From: Streptomyces rubiginosohelvolus
Lineage (GTDB): Bacteria; Actinomycetota; Actinomycetes; Streptomycetales; Streptomycetaceae
DNA length: 64,000 nucleotides
Direction: 5' to 3'
Assembly: GCF_014649875.1 (NCBI RefSeq)
Contig: NZ_BMTW01000009.1
Coordinates: forward strand, 186,001-250,000
Under the pieces are notes generated by a model that saw only the letters and a list, made by a program, of their open reading frames with translations, had not been told where the DNA came from and did no database searches. Below, piece by piece: positions 1-8,725 of this stretch (its first letter is position 1; every line of letters starts with the position of its first letter). Position numbers and translations under genes: made by a program.

Positions 1-555
1 CTCGACGCCGTCCGTGCCGAACTCGGCGAACACGGTTACGAGGGGCTCACGATGGAGGCCGTCGCAGCCCGTGCCGGGGTGCACCGGACCACGGTCTACC
101 GGCGCTGGCAGGACGTCGGCGGCCTGCTCGCCGACGTCCTCGACGCGGCGGGCGAGGACGACTGGGCTCCGCCGGATACGGGCTCCCTGCGAGGCGACCT
201 GACGGCCCTCAACGGGGAGATCCATGACTCGTTGGTGGTACGCCCGTCGATCCCGCAGGCCTTGGTGGCCGCCTCGTTCCGCTCCGCGCGGGCGGCCGAC
301 GCCCAGCAACGGCTGTGGGAGGACCGCTACCAGCGCTGCGAGGCCATCGTCGAGCGCGCTGTCGAGCGGGGCGAACTCCCGCCGGACACGGCCGCACGGC
401 CGCTGCTGATCGCCGCCACCGCGCCCCTGTACCACCAGCTGGTGCTGTTGCGAACCGCCCCCGACCCTCACCTGGCCGCACAGGCGGCGACCACGGCGGC
501 CCTGGCGGCCACGGCCGGCGCGTTCGCCCGCCCGGCGCCGGGGGACGGGCCCTGA
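1..555 (+). CDS. TetR/AcrR-family transcriptional regulator, 5' end cut by the window
   Basis: The reading frame is already open at base 1, so the true start lies upstream and about 184 residues are visible. The visible N-terminus carries the helix-turn-helix typical of TetR repressors (LTMEAVAARAGVHRTTVYRRW, with the recognition helix around HRTTVYRRW). The rest is an alpha-helical ligand/dimerisation domain of the usual length, with a C-terminus rich in Ala. TetR proteins bind palindromic operators as dimers and release them on ligand binding. The target cannot be told: the next gene encodes a surface VWA protein 110 bp downstream on the same strand, and the upstream neighbour is outside the window. 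Confidence 0.9.
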   Translation, partial: LDAVRAELGEHGYEGLTMEAVAARAGVHRTTVYRRWQDVGGLLADVLDAAGEDDWAPPDTGSLRGDLTALNGEIHDSLVVRPSIPQALVAASFRSARAADAQQRLWEDRYQRCEAIVERAVERGELPPDTAARPLLIAATAPLYHQLVLLRTAPDPHLAAQAATTAALAATAGAFARPAPGDGP

Positions 556-629
556 CAGCGGGCGACGAGCCTGACAGCGGGCCGGAGAAGCCGTCGGCGG
601 CCGGGGCCCCCGGACCCCGAAGCCCCCAG

Positions 630-659
630 TTGGGAATACGAACTGATCTTCCATAAGAT
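630..659 (+). promoter_or_regulatory. Putative sigma70-like promoter, possibly leaderless
   Basis: TTGGGA (630-635) and TAAGAT (654-659) are separated by 18 bases and lie just before the ATG at 666. The distance from the -10-like box to the ATG is only 6 bases and no Shine-Dalgarno sequence precedes the ATG. This would fit a leaderless transcript, which is common in Streptomyces. The assignment is inferred from spacing and consensus only. Confidence 0.4.
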
Positions 660-665
660 CCGGCG

Positions 666-1946
666 ATGATCACTAGAAAACGGCTGACGGCCGGGGTGGG
701 CATAGCGCTCGCCACCCTGGCCGCCGGGCTCGGCACCGCGATCCCCGCCGCCGCCGACGAAGCCCCCGCCGCCCCCTCCCCCAAGGTCGAGCTGGTGCTC
801 GACGTCAGCGGTTCCATGCGCACCCGGGACATCGACGGTCAGTCCCGGATGGCCGCTGCCAAGCAGGCGTTCAACGATGTTCTGGACGCGGTGCCCGAGC
901 AGGTTCAGCTCGGGATCCGGACGCTCGGTGCGGACTACCCGGGTGAGGACCGCAAGGTCGGGTGCAAGGACACCCGGCAGCTCTACCCGGTCGGCCCGCT
1001 CGACCGTACGGAGGCCAAGACCGCGGTCGCCACCCTCGCCCCCACCGGGTTCACCCCGATCGGCCCTGCCCTGCTCGGCGCTGCCGACGATCTGGAGGGC
1101 GGGGACGGTTCGCGGCGGATCGTGCTCATCACGGACGGCGAGGACACCTGCGGGCCGCTCGACCCGTGCGAGGTGGCCCGGGAGATCGCGGCCCGGGGCA
1201 CCCATCTGGTCGTGGACACCCTGGGTCTGGTGCCCAACGCCAAGATCCGCCAGCAGCTGACCTGTATCGCGGAGGCCACCGGCGGCACGTACACAGCCGT
1301 CCAGCACAAGGAAGAACTCTCGGGCCGGGTCAAGCAGTTGGTGGACCGGGCGGCCGAGCCCGTCGTCACTCCGGTGGCGACCGAGGGGGCCAAGAGCTGT
1401 TCCGGTGCGCCCGAGCTGAAGCCGGGTCTCTTCACCGACCGTTCGGAGATCGGCCAACACCGCTGGTACCGCGTCGACGTGCTGCCCGGTCAGGAGCTGC
1501 GTGCCTCGGCGAGCGTCGCGGCCGACCGTGCCGTGGACAACGACTACGGGGTCCTGCTGCGTGCGGTGACCACGCACGGACGTGAGATCGTCCGGGGTTC
1601 CGAGGCCGGGACCGGCCGTACCGATGTGATCTCGTCCGGACTGCGCTATCCGAAGCCCGAGGCGGAGGACGGTGACGACGGCGACGGCAAGCCCGCCGCC
1701 GAGACCGTCTGCCTCCAGCTCGCCCACTCCTTCTCCGCGCCCACCTCGGTGAAGCGCTCCCCCGGCCTGCCGGTCGAGCTGACCGTGGATCTGGTGGACG
1801 GCCCGGACAACGCATCGGACGTGGCGGCCTTCGGGCTCGGCCGCGGCTGGTGGCTGCTCGGCGTGCTCGTCCTGACCGGACTGGTCGCGGGCCTGCTGAC
1901 CGGCTGGCTCTCGCGCTGGCGTGTCGCCGTCTGGAGGACGAACTGA
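666..1946 (+). CDS. Secreted, membrane-anchored VWA domain protein
   Basis: 426 residues. A Sec signal peptide (residues 1-30, ending AAADEA) is followed by a von Willebrand factor A domain at about 40-235. Its MIDAS motif is DVSGS at residues 46-50, with a later ITDGED strand. A beta-rich region follows (about 245-380), then one C-terminal membrane helix near 395-418 and a short basic tail, so the protein should sit outside the cell held by its C-terminus. VWA domains bind metal and mediate protein contacts. The stop overlaps the start of the next gene (TGATG), so the two are translationally coupled and probably form a pair. The partner ligand is unknown. Confidence 0.85.
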   Translation: MITRKRLTAGVGIALATLAAGLGTAIPAAADEAPAAPSPKVELVLDVSGSMRTRDIDGQSRMAAAKQAFNDVLDAVPEQVQLGIRTLGADYPGEDRKVGCKDTRQLYPVGPLDRTEAKTAVATLAPTGFTPIGPALLGAADDLEGGDGSRRIVLITDGEDTCGPLDPCEVAREIAARGTHLVVDTLGLVPNAKIRQQLTCIAEATGGTYTAVQHKEELSGRVKQLVDRAAEPVVTPVATEGAKSCSGAPELKPGLFTDRSEIGQHRWYRVDVLPGQELRASASVAADRAVDNDYGVLLRAVTTHGREIVRGSEAGTGRTDVISSGLRYPKPEAEDGDDGDGKPAAETVCLQLAHSFSAPTSVKRSPGLPVELTVDLVDGPDNASDVAAFGLGRGWWLLGVLVLTGLVAGLLTGWLSRWRVAVWRTN

Positions 1947-2803
1947 TGACCACAACCCCTCGCCGCACGCGCGGCATACGGCTCGCGCTCACCGGGGCGC
2001 TGCTCGCCGGGCTGACCCTCCTCACCACGGCCGGCCCGGCACTCGCGGACGACCCGTCGGCGAGCGCGAGCCCCGCCGGGGACGAGGCCGGACCCACCGA
2101 GGCCGGCACCACGTTCCGTACGGCGACCGCCCTCAAGCAGGGCCAGTCCGGCACCGCCCAGGCCTCGGCCGGCGACTACCTGTACTGGGTGTTCCCGGCC
2201 GACGCCGGTCAGCGGCCCACCGTCGAGGCCACGGTCAAGCTGCCCGGGAGCGCCGCCCGGCGCGGTACGTCCACCTGGCAGGTCGACGTGTACGACGGGC
2301 TGCGCCGCCGCCAGGCCTGCATGTACGGGCACCAGACCCGTAAGGCCGCGGCCGACGCGGCCACCGTCGAGCTGTCCTGCGTCCTGCGCCCCGTGCGGGC
2401 CTGGTCCGAGCCGTGGGCGAACGACCCGCTGCCCGGCAGCTACTACATCCGCCTCACGGTGGTGGACCTGCCCGCCGCCGACCTGGGGCTGCCGGTCGAC
2501 GTGGAAGTGAAGACGAGCATCGAGGAGTTGGGCGGGGGCCATGACGGGGGCGGCAGCCTCGCCGAGCCTCTCGTGCCGGGGGTCTCGGTCGCCTCGGCGG
2601 GCGAGACGGGCGATGGACCCGCTTCGGCCGCGCCTCGGACCCTCGCCACCGGTGAGCCCGAGGACGGCTGGGCCTCGGGCTGGTGGACCGACCGCTGGCT
2701 GTGGACCGTTGGCGGTGGCGTACTCGCGGCGCTGGCAGCCGTGTTCGGCTACTCGCTGACGCGTGGCCGGGGCCGCCCGGCCCACGTACCGCCCGGCGTC
2801 TGA
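1946..2803 (+). CDS. Secreted membrane-anchored hypothetical protein, partner of the VWA protein
   Basis: 285 residues from the ATG that shares its A with the stop of the preceding gene; an upstream in-frame ATG at 1850 lies inside that gene and is less likely. It has a signal peptide (cleavage near ALADDPS), an extracellular beta-rich domain of about 190 residues with two Cys (around CMYG and ELSC), a low-complexity linker, and one membrane helix near the C-terminus (WTVGGGVLAALAAVFGYSL) followed by basic residues. The architecture matches the upstream VWA protein: exported domain, C-terminal anchor, cytoplasmic stub. I recognise no catalytic motif. A two-protein surface complex is an inference from coupling and shared topology. 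Confidence 0.75.
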   Translation: MTTTPRRTRGIRLALTGALLAGLTLLTTAGPALADDPSASASPAGDEAGPTEAGTTFRTATALKQGQSGTAQASAGDYLYWVFPADAGQRPTVEATVKLPGSAARRGTSTWQVDVYDGLRRRQACMYGHQTRKAAADAATVELSCVLRPVRAWSEPWANDPLPGSYYIRLTVVDLPAADLGLPVDVEVKTSIEELGGGHDGGGSLAEPLVPGVSVASAGETGDGPASAAPRTLATGEPEDGWASGWWTDRWLWTVGGGVLAALAAVFGYSLTRGRGRPAHVPPGV

Positions 2804-2925
2804 CAGGCGGGACGGCCCGCACCTGCGTGGCGGCTGTGGCGGCTCTCCCCCGGCCTGGGCGATCCTGGCTCCCGGCAAGGGCGGGATCGTCGAGGCCGGG
2901 AAACGTCCCGGTGGACAGGAACGAG

Positions 2926-3375
2926 ATGAACGGAACGACGACGTACGTACGGTTCCAGAGCACCGAGCGCAGCCCCCGGGGCCATTTCCCGGGCATCTTC
3001 GCCCTGGCCAACGGGCTGGCGCGGGAAGGGCGTCTCAGCGAGGAGCAGCATCGCTTCTGGCGGGCGGGGAACGACTGGTACGACACCGCGTACACCGACC
3101 CCTCGCGGGTCGACCCGACGGTGTACGACCCTGATGTGAACCCCGGGGCCGTGGCCTGGTTCAAGAGGACGGCGACCCATCTGCTGGACCGGATCCCGGG
3201 CTATCTCACGTTGTTGGCCGCGCACGGGGTGCCGTGCGAGCGACTGGAGTCCGCGGATCCCGGCAGGGTCGTGTACGAGGACGACGTCCAGATCGTCGTG
3301 GTGCCCCGGCAGGCGGTAGCGGTGGTGCGCGAGGACGGCTCCGGATCCGCTCAGGCCGGCCGTACGCTCAGCTGA
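2926..3375 (+). CDS. Conserved hypothetical cytosolic protein
   Basis: 149 residues from ATG 2926, which has AGGA five bases upstream; a GTG at 2911 is the alternative. The protein is soluble, has no signal peptide or membrane segment, and is rich in aromatic and charged residues (RFQSTERSPRGHFPGIF, FWRAGNDWYDTAY). It resembles small Streptomyces proteins of unknown function. Its last 25 bases overlap the 3' end of the convergent acetyltransferase gene. No catalytic motif is visible. Confidence 0.7.
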   Translation: MNGTTTYVRFQSTERSPRGHFPGIFALANGLAREGRLSEEQHRFWRAGNDWYDTAYTDPSRVDPTVYDPDVNPGAVAWFKRTATHLLDRIPGYLTLLAAHGVPCERLESADPGRVVYEDDVQIVVVPRQAVAVVREDGSGSAQAGRTLS

Positions 3376-4076
3376 CGGCCCACTTCCCGGTAGCCCAGCG
3401 CCCGCGCGACCCGGCGGGACGCGGGCGGCCGGGCCCGCCACTGCGGCAGCAGGCCGGCGGCGAGGGCGTGCGCGGTCGCCGCGTGCGCCGCCTGCCGGGC
3501 GAGGCCCCGGCCCCGCGCGTCCGGCGCGGTGAGGACGCAGAGGTGGGCGGTGTCGCGCGGCCAGTGCTCGTACCCGGCGGCGGCGAGCACCTCCGTGCCC
3601 CGGCGGACGACGAACACCGGTGAGGTGACGTCCGCCAGTCCGCTCTCGCCCGCGTCCGACGGGCCCGCCTCCGCCAACAGCGCTCGTAGCGCGGCATGTT
3701 CAGGAGACAGGCACGTGACCAAGGCTCCGGTTCGTCCGGCCGGGCGGAGGGCGTCCGGGGCCAGGTACCCCAGGGCCGCCGGGCCGAGGGTGTCGGCCAC
3801 CGGCAGCAGTCGGGCGACGGTGGTGGGGTCGGTGAGCGCGGCGGTCGTCAGGCCGGTCAGCGCGGAACGTACGGAATCCGCGGCGCGGTCGGTCGGCGCG
3901 GTGATCAGCGCGGCGTCCCCGACAGCCACGACTCCCACCCAGGACGGCGGCGCGAGGGCCGAGTCCGGGGCGACAAGGACCGTCGGGCGGCCGGGAGTTC
4001 CGAAGGCGGCGCCCGGTTCGGCCGCCAGCTCCTGCCACAGCGCACGGGCCCGGGAGACGAGCGGATCCATCGGCAT
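3351..4076 (-). CDS. GNAT-family N-acetyltransferase
   Basis: 241 residues. The C-terminal half (about 140-240) has the GNAT fold signature: strands around VFVVRRGTEVLAAAGYEHW, the acetyl-CoA pyrophosphate-binding loop as APDARGRGLARQAA, and a terminal ALGYREVG element. The N-terminal half is a variable Ala/Leu-rich domain, as in two-domain GNAT_acetyltr_2-type proteins. The substrate cannot be read from sequence. The gene is convergent with the small hypothetical upstream (25 bp overlap) and divergent from the P450 gene. Two in-frame ATGs, 4076 and 4070, are both possible starts; neither has a strong ribosome binding site. Confidence 0.8.
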   Translation of the reverse strand: MPMDPLVSRARALWQELAAEPGAAFGTPGRPTVLVAPDSALAPPSWVGVVAVGDAALITAPTDRAADSVRSALTGLTTAALTDPTTVARLLPVADTLGPAALGYLAPDALRPAGRTGALVTCLSPEHAALRALLAEAGPSDAGESGLADVTSPVFVVRRGTEVLAAAGYEHWPRDTAHLCVLTAPDARGRGLARQAAHAATAHALAAGLLPQWRARPPASRRVARALGYREVGRQLSVRPA

Positions 4077-4296
4077 GGCGGGATTCTCGCACGGGGACGA
4101 AACTCCGCCCGCAATCCCTGTTCAAATCCGTGGGCGGCTGCGGCTACCCTCGACAACTCGCGTACTCCGTAAGGCGTCTGGCGGATTCCGGCCACGCCCT
4201 GCCGACGCCCTGGTGGAGTGCCACCCCCATCCTGTTCGATGGGGTTCGAACGGTTGCGCGTCGGCAATGGCGCGCCCCAGGGAGCGGAGTTCCTCG

Positions 4297-5664
4297 ATGT
4301 CCACGCAGACCGGTCCGGCGCTCGACACCCAGCCTCGCGGCCACGCGTTCACGCCGGGGCCCAAGGGGCTGCCGCTGGTGGGGAATCTGCCGCAGTTCGG
4401 GAAGAACCCGCTGGCCTTCTTCGAACTCCTGCGTGGGCACGGGGACATGGTGCGCTGGCGGTTCGGCCGCAACCGGTGCGTATTCCTCTCCGACCCTGAT
4501 TGCATAGGCGAGTTGCTCACCGAGACCGAGCACACCTTCGACCAGCCGAAGCTCGGTATCGCCTTCCGTACGGTGCTGGGCAACGGGATGCTCGTGGCGC
4601 GGGGCCGGGACTGGCGGCGCAAACGCTCGCTGGTGCAGCCCTCGGTGCGGCCCAAGCAGGTCCGGTCGTACGCGGCCACGATGGCGGACTCGGCGGTGGA
4701 GCTGGCGGACCGCTGGTCGGACGGCCAACGGATCGACGTCAAGCAGGAGATGGCCGCGCTGACGCAGAAGATCGCCGTGCGCACGATCTTCGGCGTCGAC
4801 ACCCCGGCGGACTCCGAGGCGATGGGCCGGGCGATGGACGTCGCGCAGATGGAGATCGGTAAGGAGTTCGCCGGGATCGGCGCGCTGCTCCCCGACTGGG
4901 TGCCGACGCCGGGCCGGGCGCGCATCAAGAAGGCCGCCGCCGTCATCGACGCCGAGGTGGGCCGGGTGGTCGCCCGGCACCGGGACGGCGAGGAGGAACG
5001 CCCCGATCTGCTCAGCCGGTTGCTCACCGCGGTCGACGAGAGCGGGACGCACCTCACGGACGACGAGATCCGCGACGAGACGGTCACGCTGTACATCGGC
5101 GGTCACGAGACGACGAGTACGACGCTGGTGTGGGCGTGGTATCTGCTCGGCCGCAACCCCCGGGTGCGCGACGCGCTCGCCGAGGAGCTGGACCGGGTGC
5201 TCGGCGACCGGGAGCCCGGCTTCGATGACTACGCCCGGCTGACGTACACCCAGGCCGTGGTGAAGGAGACGCTGCGGCTGTACCCGGCGGTGTGGCTGAT
5301 CACCGGTGTCGCGAAGGAAGGGGCGGTGATCGGGGGCCTGCCGATCGAGGAGGGCACCCGGGTGTGGACCAGCCAGTGGTCCGCTCAGCGCGACGCGCGG
5401 TGGTTCCCGGAGCCGGAGGAGTTCCGGCCCGAGCGCTGGGACGCGGAGCACGGCGACGAGATCGCGGAGTACGCGTGGTTCCCGTTCGGCGGTGGGCCCC
5501 GGGTCTGCATCGGTACGCGCTTCGCGATGGTGGAGGCGGTCCTCCTGCTGGCCGTGCTGGCCCGCCGCTTCACCCTGGACGTCGACCCGGGCGAGATCAC
5601 GCCGGTGACGGGTCTGACGCTCCAGCCGGACCGGGACGTCACGGCGACGGTCCGGGCGCGCTGA
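4297..5664 (+). CDS. Cytochrome P450
   Basis: 455 residues from ATG 4297, which is preceded by GGAGCGGAG at a good distance; the frame stays open far upstream without coding character. All P450 landmarks are present: the proline-rich N-terminus (PGPKGLPLVGNL), the I-helix oxygen-activation motif GGHETTSTT, the K-helix ExxR (KETLRLYP), and the heme-binding loop FPFGGGPRVCIG with the thiolate at Cys404. The long length and PGPKGLPLVG start resemble the eukaryote-like group of bacterial P450s rather than the shorter CYP105/CYP107 type. No ferredoxin or reductase gene lies beside it, so it must use redox partners from elsewhere. Substrate unknown. Confidence 0.93.
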   Translation: MSTQTGPALDTQPRGHAFTPGPKGLPLVGNLPQFGKNPLAFFELLRGHGDMVRWRFGRNRCVFLSDPDCIGELLTETEHTFDQPKLGIAFRTVLGNGMLVARGRDWRRKRSLVQPSVRPKQVRSYAATMADSAVELADRWSDGQRIDVKQEMAALTQKIAVRTIFGVDTPADSEAMGRAMDVAQMEIGKEFAGIGALLPDWVPTPGRARIKKAAAVIDAEVGRVVARHRDGEEERPDLLSRLLTAVDESGTHLTDDEIRDETVTLYIGGHETTSTTLVWAWYLLGRNPRVRDALAEELDRVLGDREPGFDDYARLTYTQAVVKETLRLYPAVWLITGVAKEGAVIGGLPIEEGTRVWTSQWSAQRDARWFPEPEEFRPERWDAEHGDEIAEYAWFPFGGGPRVCIGTRFAMVEAVLLLAVLARRFTLDVDPGEITPVTGLTLQPDRDVTATVRAR

Positions 5665-5670
5665 CGGGAC

Positions 5671-5703
5671 GGCGCCCGGTCCCTCGGGAAGGGGCCGGGC
5701 GCC
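5671..5703. terminator. Hairpin terminator, first of two
   Basis: GGCGCCCGG at 5671-5679 pairs with CCGGGCGCC at 5695-5703, extended by CCC/GGG pairs near the loop. It lies just after the P450 stop and can act for the plus-strand transcript. No U-tract follows, as is usual in Streptomyces. Confidence 0.7.
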
Positions 5704-5720
5704 GGCGCACATCAGTCGAG

Positions 5721-5757
5721 TCGGCGCCCGGCTCCCCTCAAGGGGGCCGGGCGCCGG
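5721..5757. terminator. Hairpin terminator, second of two
   Basis: CGGCGCCCGG (from 5722) with CTCCCCT pairs with GGGGGCCGGGCGCCGG ending near 5756, giving a very long GC stem with a small CAA loop. It is nearly the same sequence as the hairpin at 5671-5703. The tandem pair lies between convergent genes, so it probably stops transcription from both sides. Confidence 0.7.
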
Positions 5758-5763
5758 AGCGTG

Positions 5764-6738
5764 TCAGCCCTTGGGCAGCCACTTCTTCCAGACGTCCGGG
5801 TGGCGCTCGATCCAGCGCTTCGCCGCCTCCTGGGGAGTGAGCTTCTGCGAGGCGATCATCTCGGACACCTCGTTCTGGTCCTTCTCCGACCAGTGGAACT
5901 TCTTCAGGAACGCGGACGCGTCACCGCCGCGCTGGGCGAAGTCCGCGTTGAGGAACTTCTGCAGCGGCGTCGTCGGGTACGCGCAGTCGATGTCCTTCGG
6001 GTCCTTGGCGGCGCACTCGTCCGTGTACTCGGGGAGCTTCACCTCGACCATCGGCACCTCGTTGAACAGCCACTGCGGCTGGTACCAGTAGCTGAGGAAG
6101 GGCTTCTTCTCCTTGGCGAACTGCTGGATCTGGGTGATCTGGGCCGCCTCGGAGCCGGCGAAGACCACTTTGTAGTCCAGGTCCAGGTTCTTCACCAGGG
6201 CCACGTCGTTGGTGACGTAGGACGGCGAGCCGTCCATCAGCTGGCCCTTGCCGCCGCTCTCGGCGGTCTTCAGCTCGTCCGCGTACTTGTTGAGGTTCTT
6301 CCAGTCGGTGACGTCGGGGTTCTCGTCGGCCCAGTACTTCGGGACGTACCAGCCGATGTGGCCGGTGACGCCGAGGTCGCCGCCCCGGACGATGGTCTTC
6401 TTCTCGTCGATGTACAGCTTCTCCTGGTCCGGGTGGCCCCAGTCCTCCAGGATCGCGTCGACGCGGCCCTGGCTGAGGGCGTCCCAGGCGGGGACCTCGT
6501 CGGTCTGGACGAGGTCGACGCGGTAGCCGAGCTCCTCCTTGAGGAGCTGTTCGGCGACGGCGACGTTCGCCTGGGCGCCGACCCAGGACTGGACGGAGAG
6601 CGTCACCGTCTTGACCCCGGCGGGGGCTGCGAACGGGGAGGCCTGCTTGGTCATGTCGGCGGCGCCGCAGCCCGCCGTGGCGAGCAGGGCGGCGGCCGAC
6701 GACAGCGCCGTGATCAGGCGCGTACGGGAGCGGTTCAT
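5764..6738 (-). CDS. Glycine betaine/choline ABC transporter substrate-binding lipoprotein (OpuAC type)
   Basis: 324 residues with a lipoprotein signal (lipobox LLATAGC, so lipidated at about Cys24). The mature part is an OpuAC-type periplasmic binding protein: early TVTLSVQSWVGAQANVAVAEQLL, the EDWGHP segment, and several conserved Trp/Tyr residues that in this family form an aromatic box around a quaternary ammonium group. It should capture choline or glycine betaine outside the cell and deliver it to the permease encoded one base upstream. It is the last gene of the operon and is followed by the double terminator. Choline rather than betaine as the main substrate is inferred from the choline-oxidising genes in the same operon. 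Confidence 0.9.
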   Translation of the reverse strand: MNRSRTRLITALSSAAALLATAGCGAADMTKQASPFAAPAGVKTVTLSVQSWVGAQANVAVAEQLLKEELGYRVDLVQTDEVPAWDALSQGRVDAILEDWGHPDQEKLYIDEKKTIVRGGDLGVTGHIGWYVPKYWADENPDVTDWKNLNKYADELKTAESGGKGQLMDGSPSYVTNDVALVKNLDLDYKVVFAGSEAAQITQIQQFAKEKKPFLSYWYQPQWLFNEVPMVEVKLPEYTDECAAKDPKDIDCAYPTTPLQKFLNADFAQRGGDASAFLKKFHWSEKDQNEVSEMIASQKLTPQEAAKRWIERHPDVWKKWLPKG

Positions 6739-6739
6739 C

Positions 6740-8725
6740 TCAGCTCTCCTGTCGCTGGCGGCGGGTGGTGGGCTGGGTGACCCGGTCGAGCATCAGCCCC
6801 AGGCAGACGATCGCCGCTCCGGCGACGAGACCGGTGGCCAGGTCGCCCTGGGCGAGGCCGAGGACGACCTCGTAACCGAGGGCGCCGGAGCCGACGAGTC
6901 CGCCGATGATGACGACGGCGAGGACCAGCACGACCGCCTGGTTGACGGCGAGCAGCAGGGAGGGCCTGGCCAGCGGGATCTGCACCTGGCGCAGTTGCTG
7001 GCCCGGGGTCGCCCCGAGCGAACGCGCGCACTCCATAGCCGCCGGGTCGACGCCCCGCAGCCCCTGGGTGGTGATGCGGATGACGGCGGGCAGCGCGTAG
7101 ACGACCGCGGCAGCGGCGGCGGGGGCGCGGCCGACCCCGAAGAGGGCGACGACGGGGATCAGGTACACGAACTGCGGCATGGTCTGGAAGACGTCAAGCA
7201 CCGGGCGCAGCAGCCGCTCCAGGCGTTCGCTGCGTGCCGCGCCGATGGCGACGCCGAAGCCGATGACCAGGGTGACGGCGACGGCGGCGAGCACCTGGCT
7301 GAGGGTGTCCATCGATGGCTCCCACACACCGAGCACGCCGATCGCGGCCATGGCGAGGACGGCGGTGGCGGCGGTGCGCCAGGTCCCGATGGTCCAGGCG
7401 AGGGCGGCGACGATCAGCAGCACCGACCACCAGGGCAGACCGGTGAGGCCGCTGCGCAGGGGGTTGAGGACGCCGCTGGTGAAGTGGGACGCGAGGTCGG
7501 CGGTACCGCCGACGACGGGGACCCCGGTGTAGAGGTGGTCGACCATCCAGTCCTTGGCGGTGTTGACAGGGCCGGCGATGGCCACGGTCATGTCGTCGGG
7601 CCAGACCTGGCCGTCGGTGGCCCGTCCGACGACGGCCACGGCCGCGGTGACGGCGGCGGCCAGGGACCAGCCGCGCCAGCCGCGCAGCAGGGCCGGGCCG
7701 GTGGGTTCGGCGCCGATACGGCGTCCCGCCGCCTCGGTCGTACGGTCGAGCACGACGGCCAGCAGCACGATCGGGATGCCCGCGGCGAGGGCGGCGCCGA
7801 CGTCCACCGAGGACAGCGCCTGGTAGACGCGGTCACCGAGGCCGCCCGCGCCGATCACGGAGGCGATGACGGCCATGGAGAGGGCCATCATGATGGTCTG
7901 GTTGAGGCCGAGGAGGAGCTCCTTGCGGGCCAGCGGGAGCCGGGCGCTCAGCAGCCGCTGGCGTCCGGTCGCGCCGAGCGAGGTGACGGCCTCCATGACG
8001 CCGCTGTCCGCGCCGCGCAGGCCGAGCGCCGTGAGCCGGGCCATCGGCGGAGCCGCGTACACGACGGTGGCGAGGACGGCTCCGGGCACGCCGATGCCGA
8101 ACACCAGCACCACCGGCAGCAGATACGCGAAGGCGGGCAGCACCTGCATGGTGTCCAGCACCGGGCGCAGGATGCGGAACACCCGGTCGGAGAGACCGGC
8201 GGCGAGGCCGAGGAGCAGCCCCAGCACGACCGAGGCGAGGACGGCGACGACCATCAGGGCGAGCGTCTGCATGGTCGGCACCCACATGCCGAGCAGCCCG
8301 CAGAGCAGGAACGACACGCCCGCGGTGAGGGCGAGGCGGATCCCGGCGACGCGCCAGGCGACGGCAGCGGCGAACACGGTGACGCCGGCCCAGCCGAGGG
8401 CCAGGAGGACCAGATAGACGCCGCGTACGGAGAGGACGACGGCGTTGCTGATGTGGCCGAAGAAGTAGAGGAACAGCGGGTGGCTGTCGCGGTTGGAGAC
8501 GATCCAGTCCGTGACCTCGCCGAGCGGGGCGGAGAGGTCGGCGGTCAGCGCCTCGGGCCAGATCCCGCCGCCCCAGCGGCCGTGCACGACGGGCACGACG
8601 ACGGCGGCGACGAGCGCGAGCAGCAGGAGCTTCGCGGCGGCGGGGCGGTCGCGGAGGGCGGCCAGCGGCCCCCGGCGCGCGCCCGTTGCGGCGGGGCGGG
8701 CCGGGGTGGCCTGTGCGGTGGCCAT
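6740..8725 (-). CDS. Glycine betaine/choline ABC transporter permease, two permease domains fused
   Basis: 661 residues, about twice the length of one OpuAB/ProW permease. Two homologous halves are visible. Each has its own set of membrane helices and its own EAA-type coupling loop: ELLLGLNQTIMMALSM in the first half and SLLLAVNQAVVLVLAV in the second, each followed by a conserved GGLGD or SGALGY segment. The single protein therefore supplies both transmembrane subunits. Its start shares one base with the stop of the ATPase gene (TGATG), and the binding-protein gene begins directly after its stop. Membrane import of choline or betaine is the expected role. Confidence 0.92.
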   Translation of the reverse strand: MATAQATPARPAATGARRGPLAALRDRPAAAKLLLLALVAAVVVPVVHGRWGGGIWPEALTADLSAPLGEVTDWIVSNRDSHPLFLYFFGHISNAVVLSVRGVYLVLLALGWAGVTVFAAAVAWRVAGIRLALTAGVSFLLCGLLGMWVPTMQTLALMVVAVLASVVLGLLLGLAAGLSDRVFRILRPVLDTMQVLPAFAYLLPVVLVFGIGVPGAVLATVVYAAPPMARLTALGLRGADSGVMEAVTSLGATGRQRLLSARLPLARKELLLGLNQTIMMALSMAVIASVIGAGGLGDRVYQALSSVDVGAALAAGIPIVLLAVVLDRTTEAAGRRIGAEPTGPALLRGWRGWSLAAAVTAAVAVVGRATDGQVWPDDMTVAIAGPVNTAKDWMVDHLYTGVPVVGGTADLASHFTSGVLNPLRSGLTGLPWWSVLLIVAALAWTIGTWRTAATAVLAMAAIGVLGVWEPSMDTLSQVLAAVAVTLVIGFGVAIGAARSERLERLLRPVLDVFQTMPQFVYLIPVVALFGVGRAPAAAAAVVYALPAVIRITTQGLRGVDPAAMECARSLGATPGQQLRQVQIPLARPSLLLAVNQAVVLVLAVVIIGGLVGSGALGYEVVLGLAQGDLATGLVAGAAIVCLGLMLDRVTQPTTRRQRQES

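Noticed and set aside
468..1955. Long minus-strand open frame of about 495 codons
   Set aside because: It is the shadow of the VWA gene in high-GC DNA: its product is Gly/Arg/Pro low complexity, and the plus strand has a signal peptide, MIDAS motif and membrane anchor.
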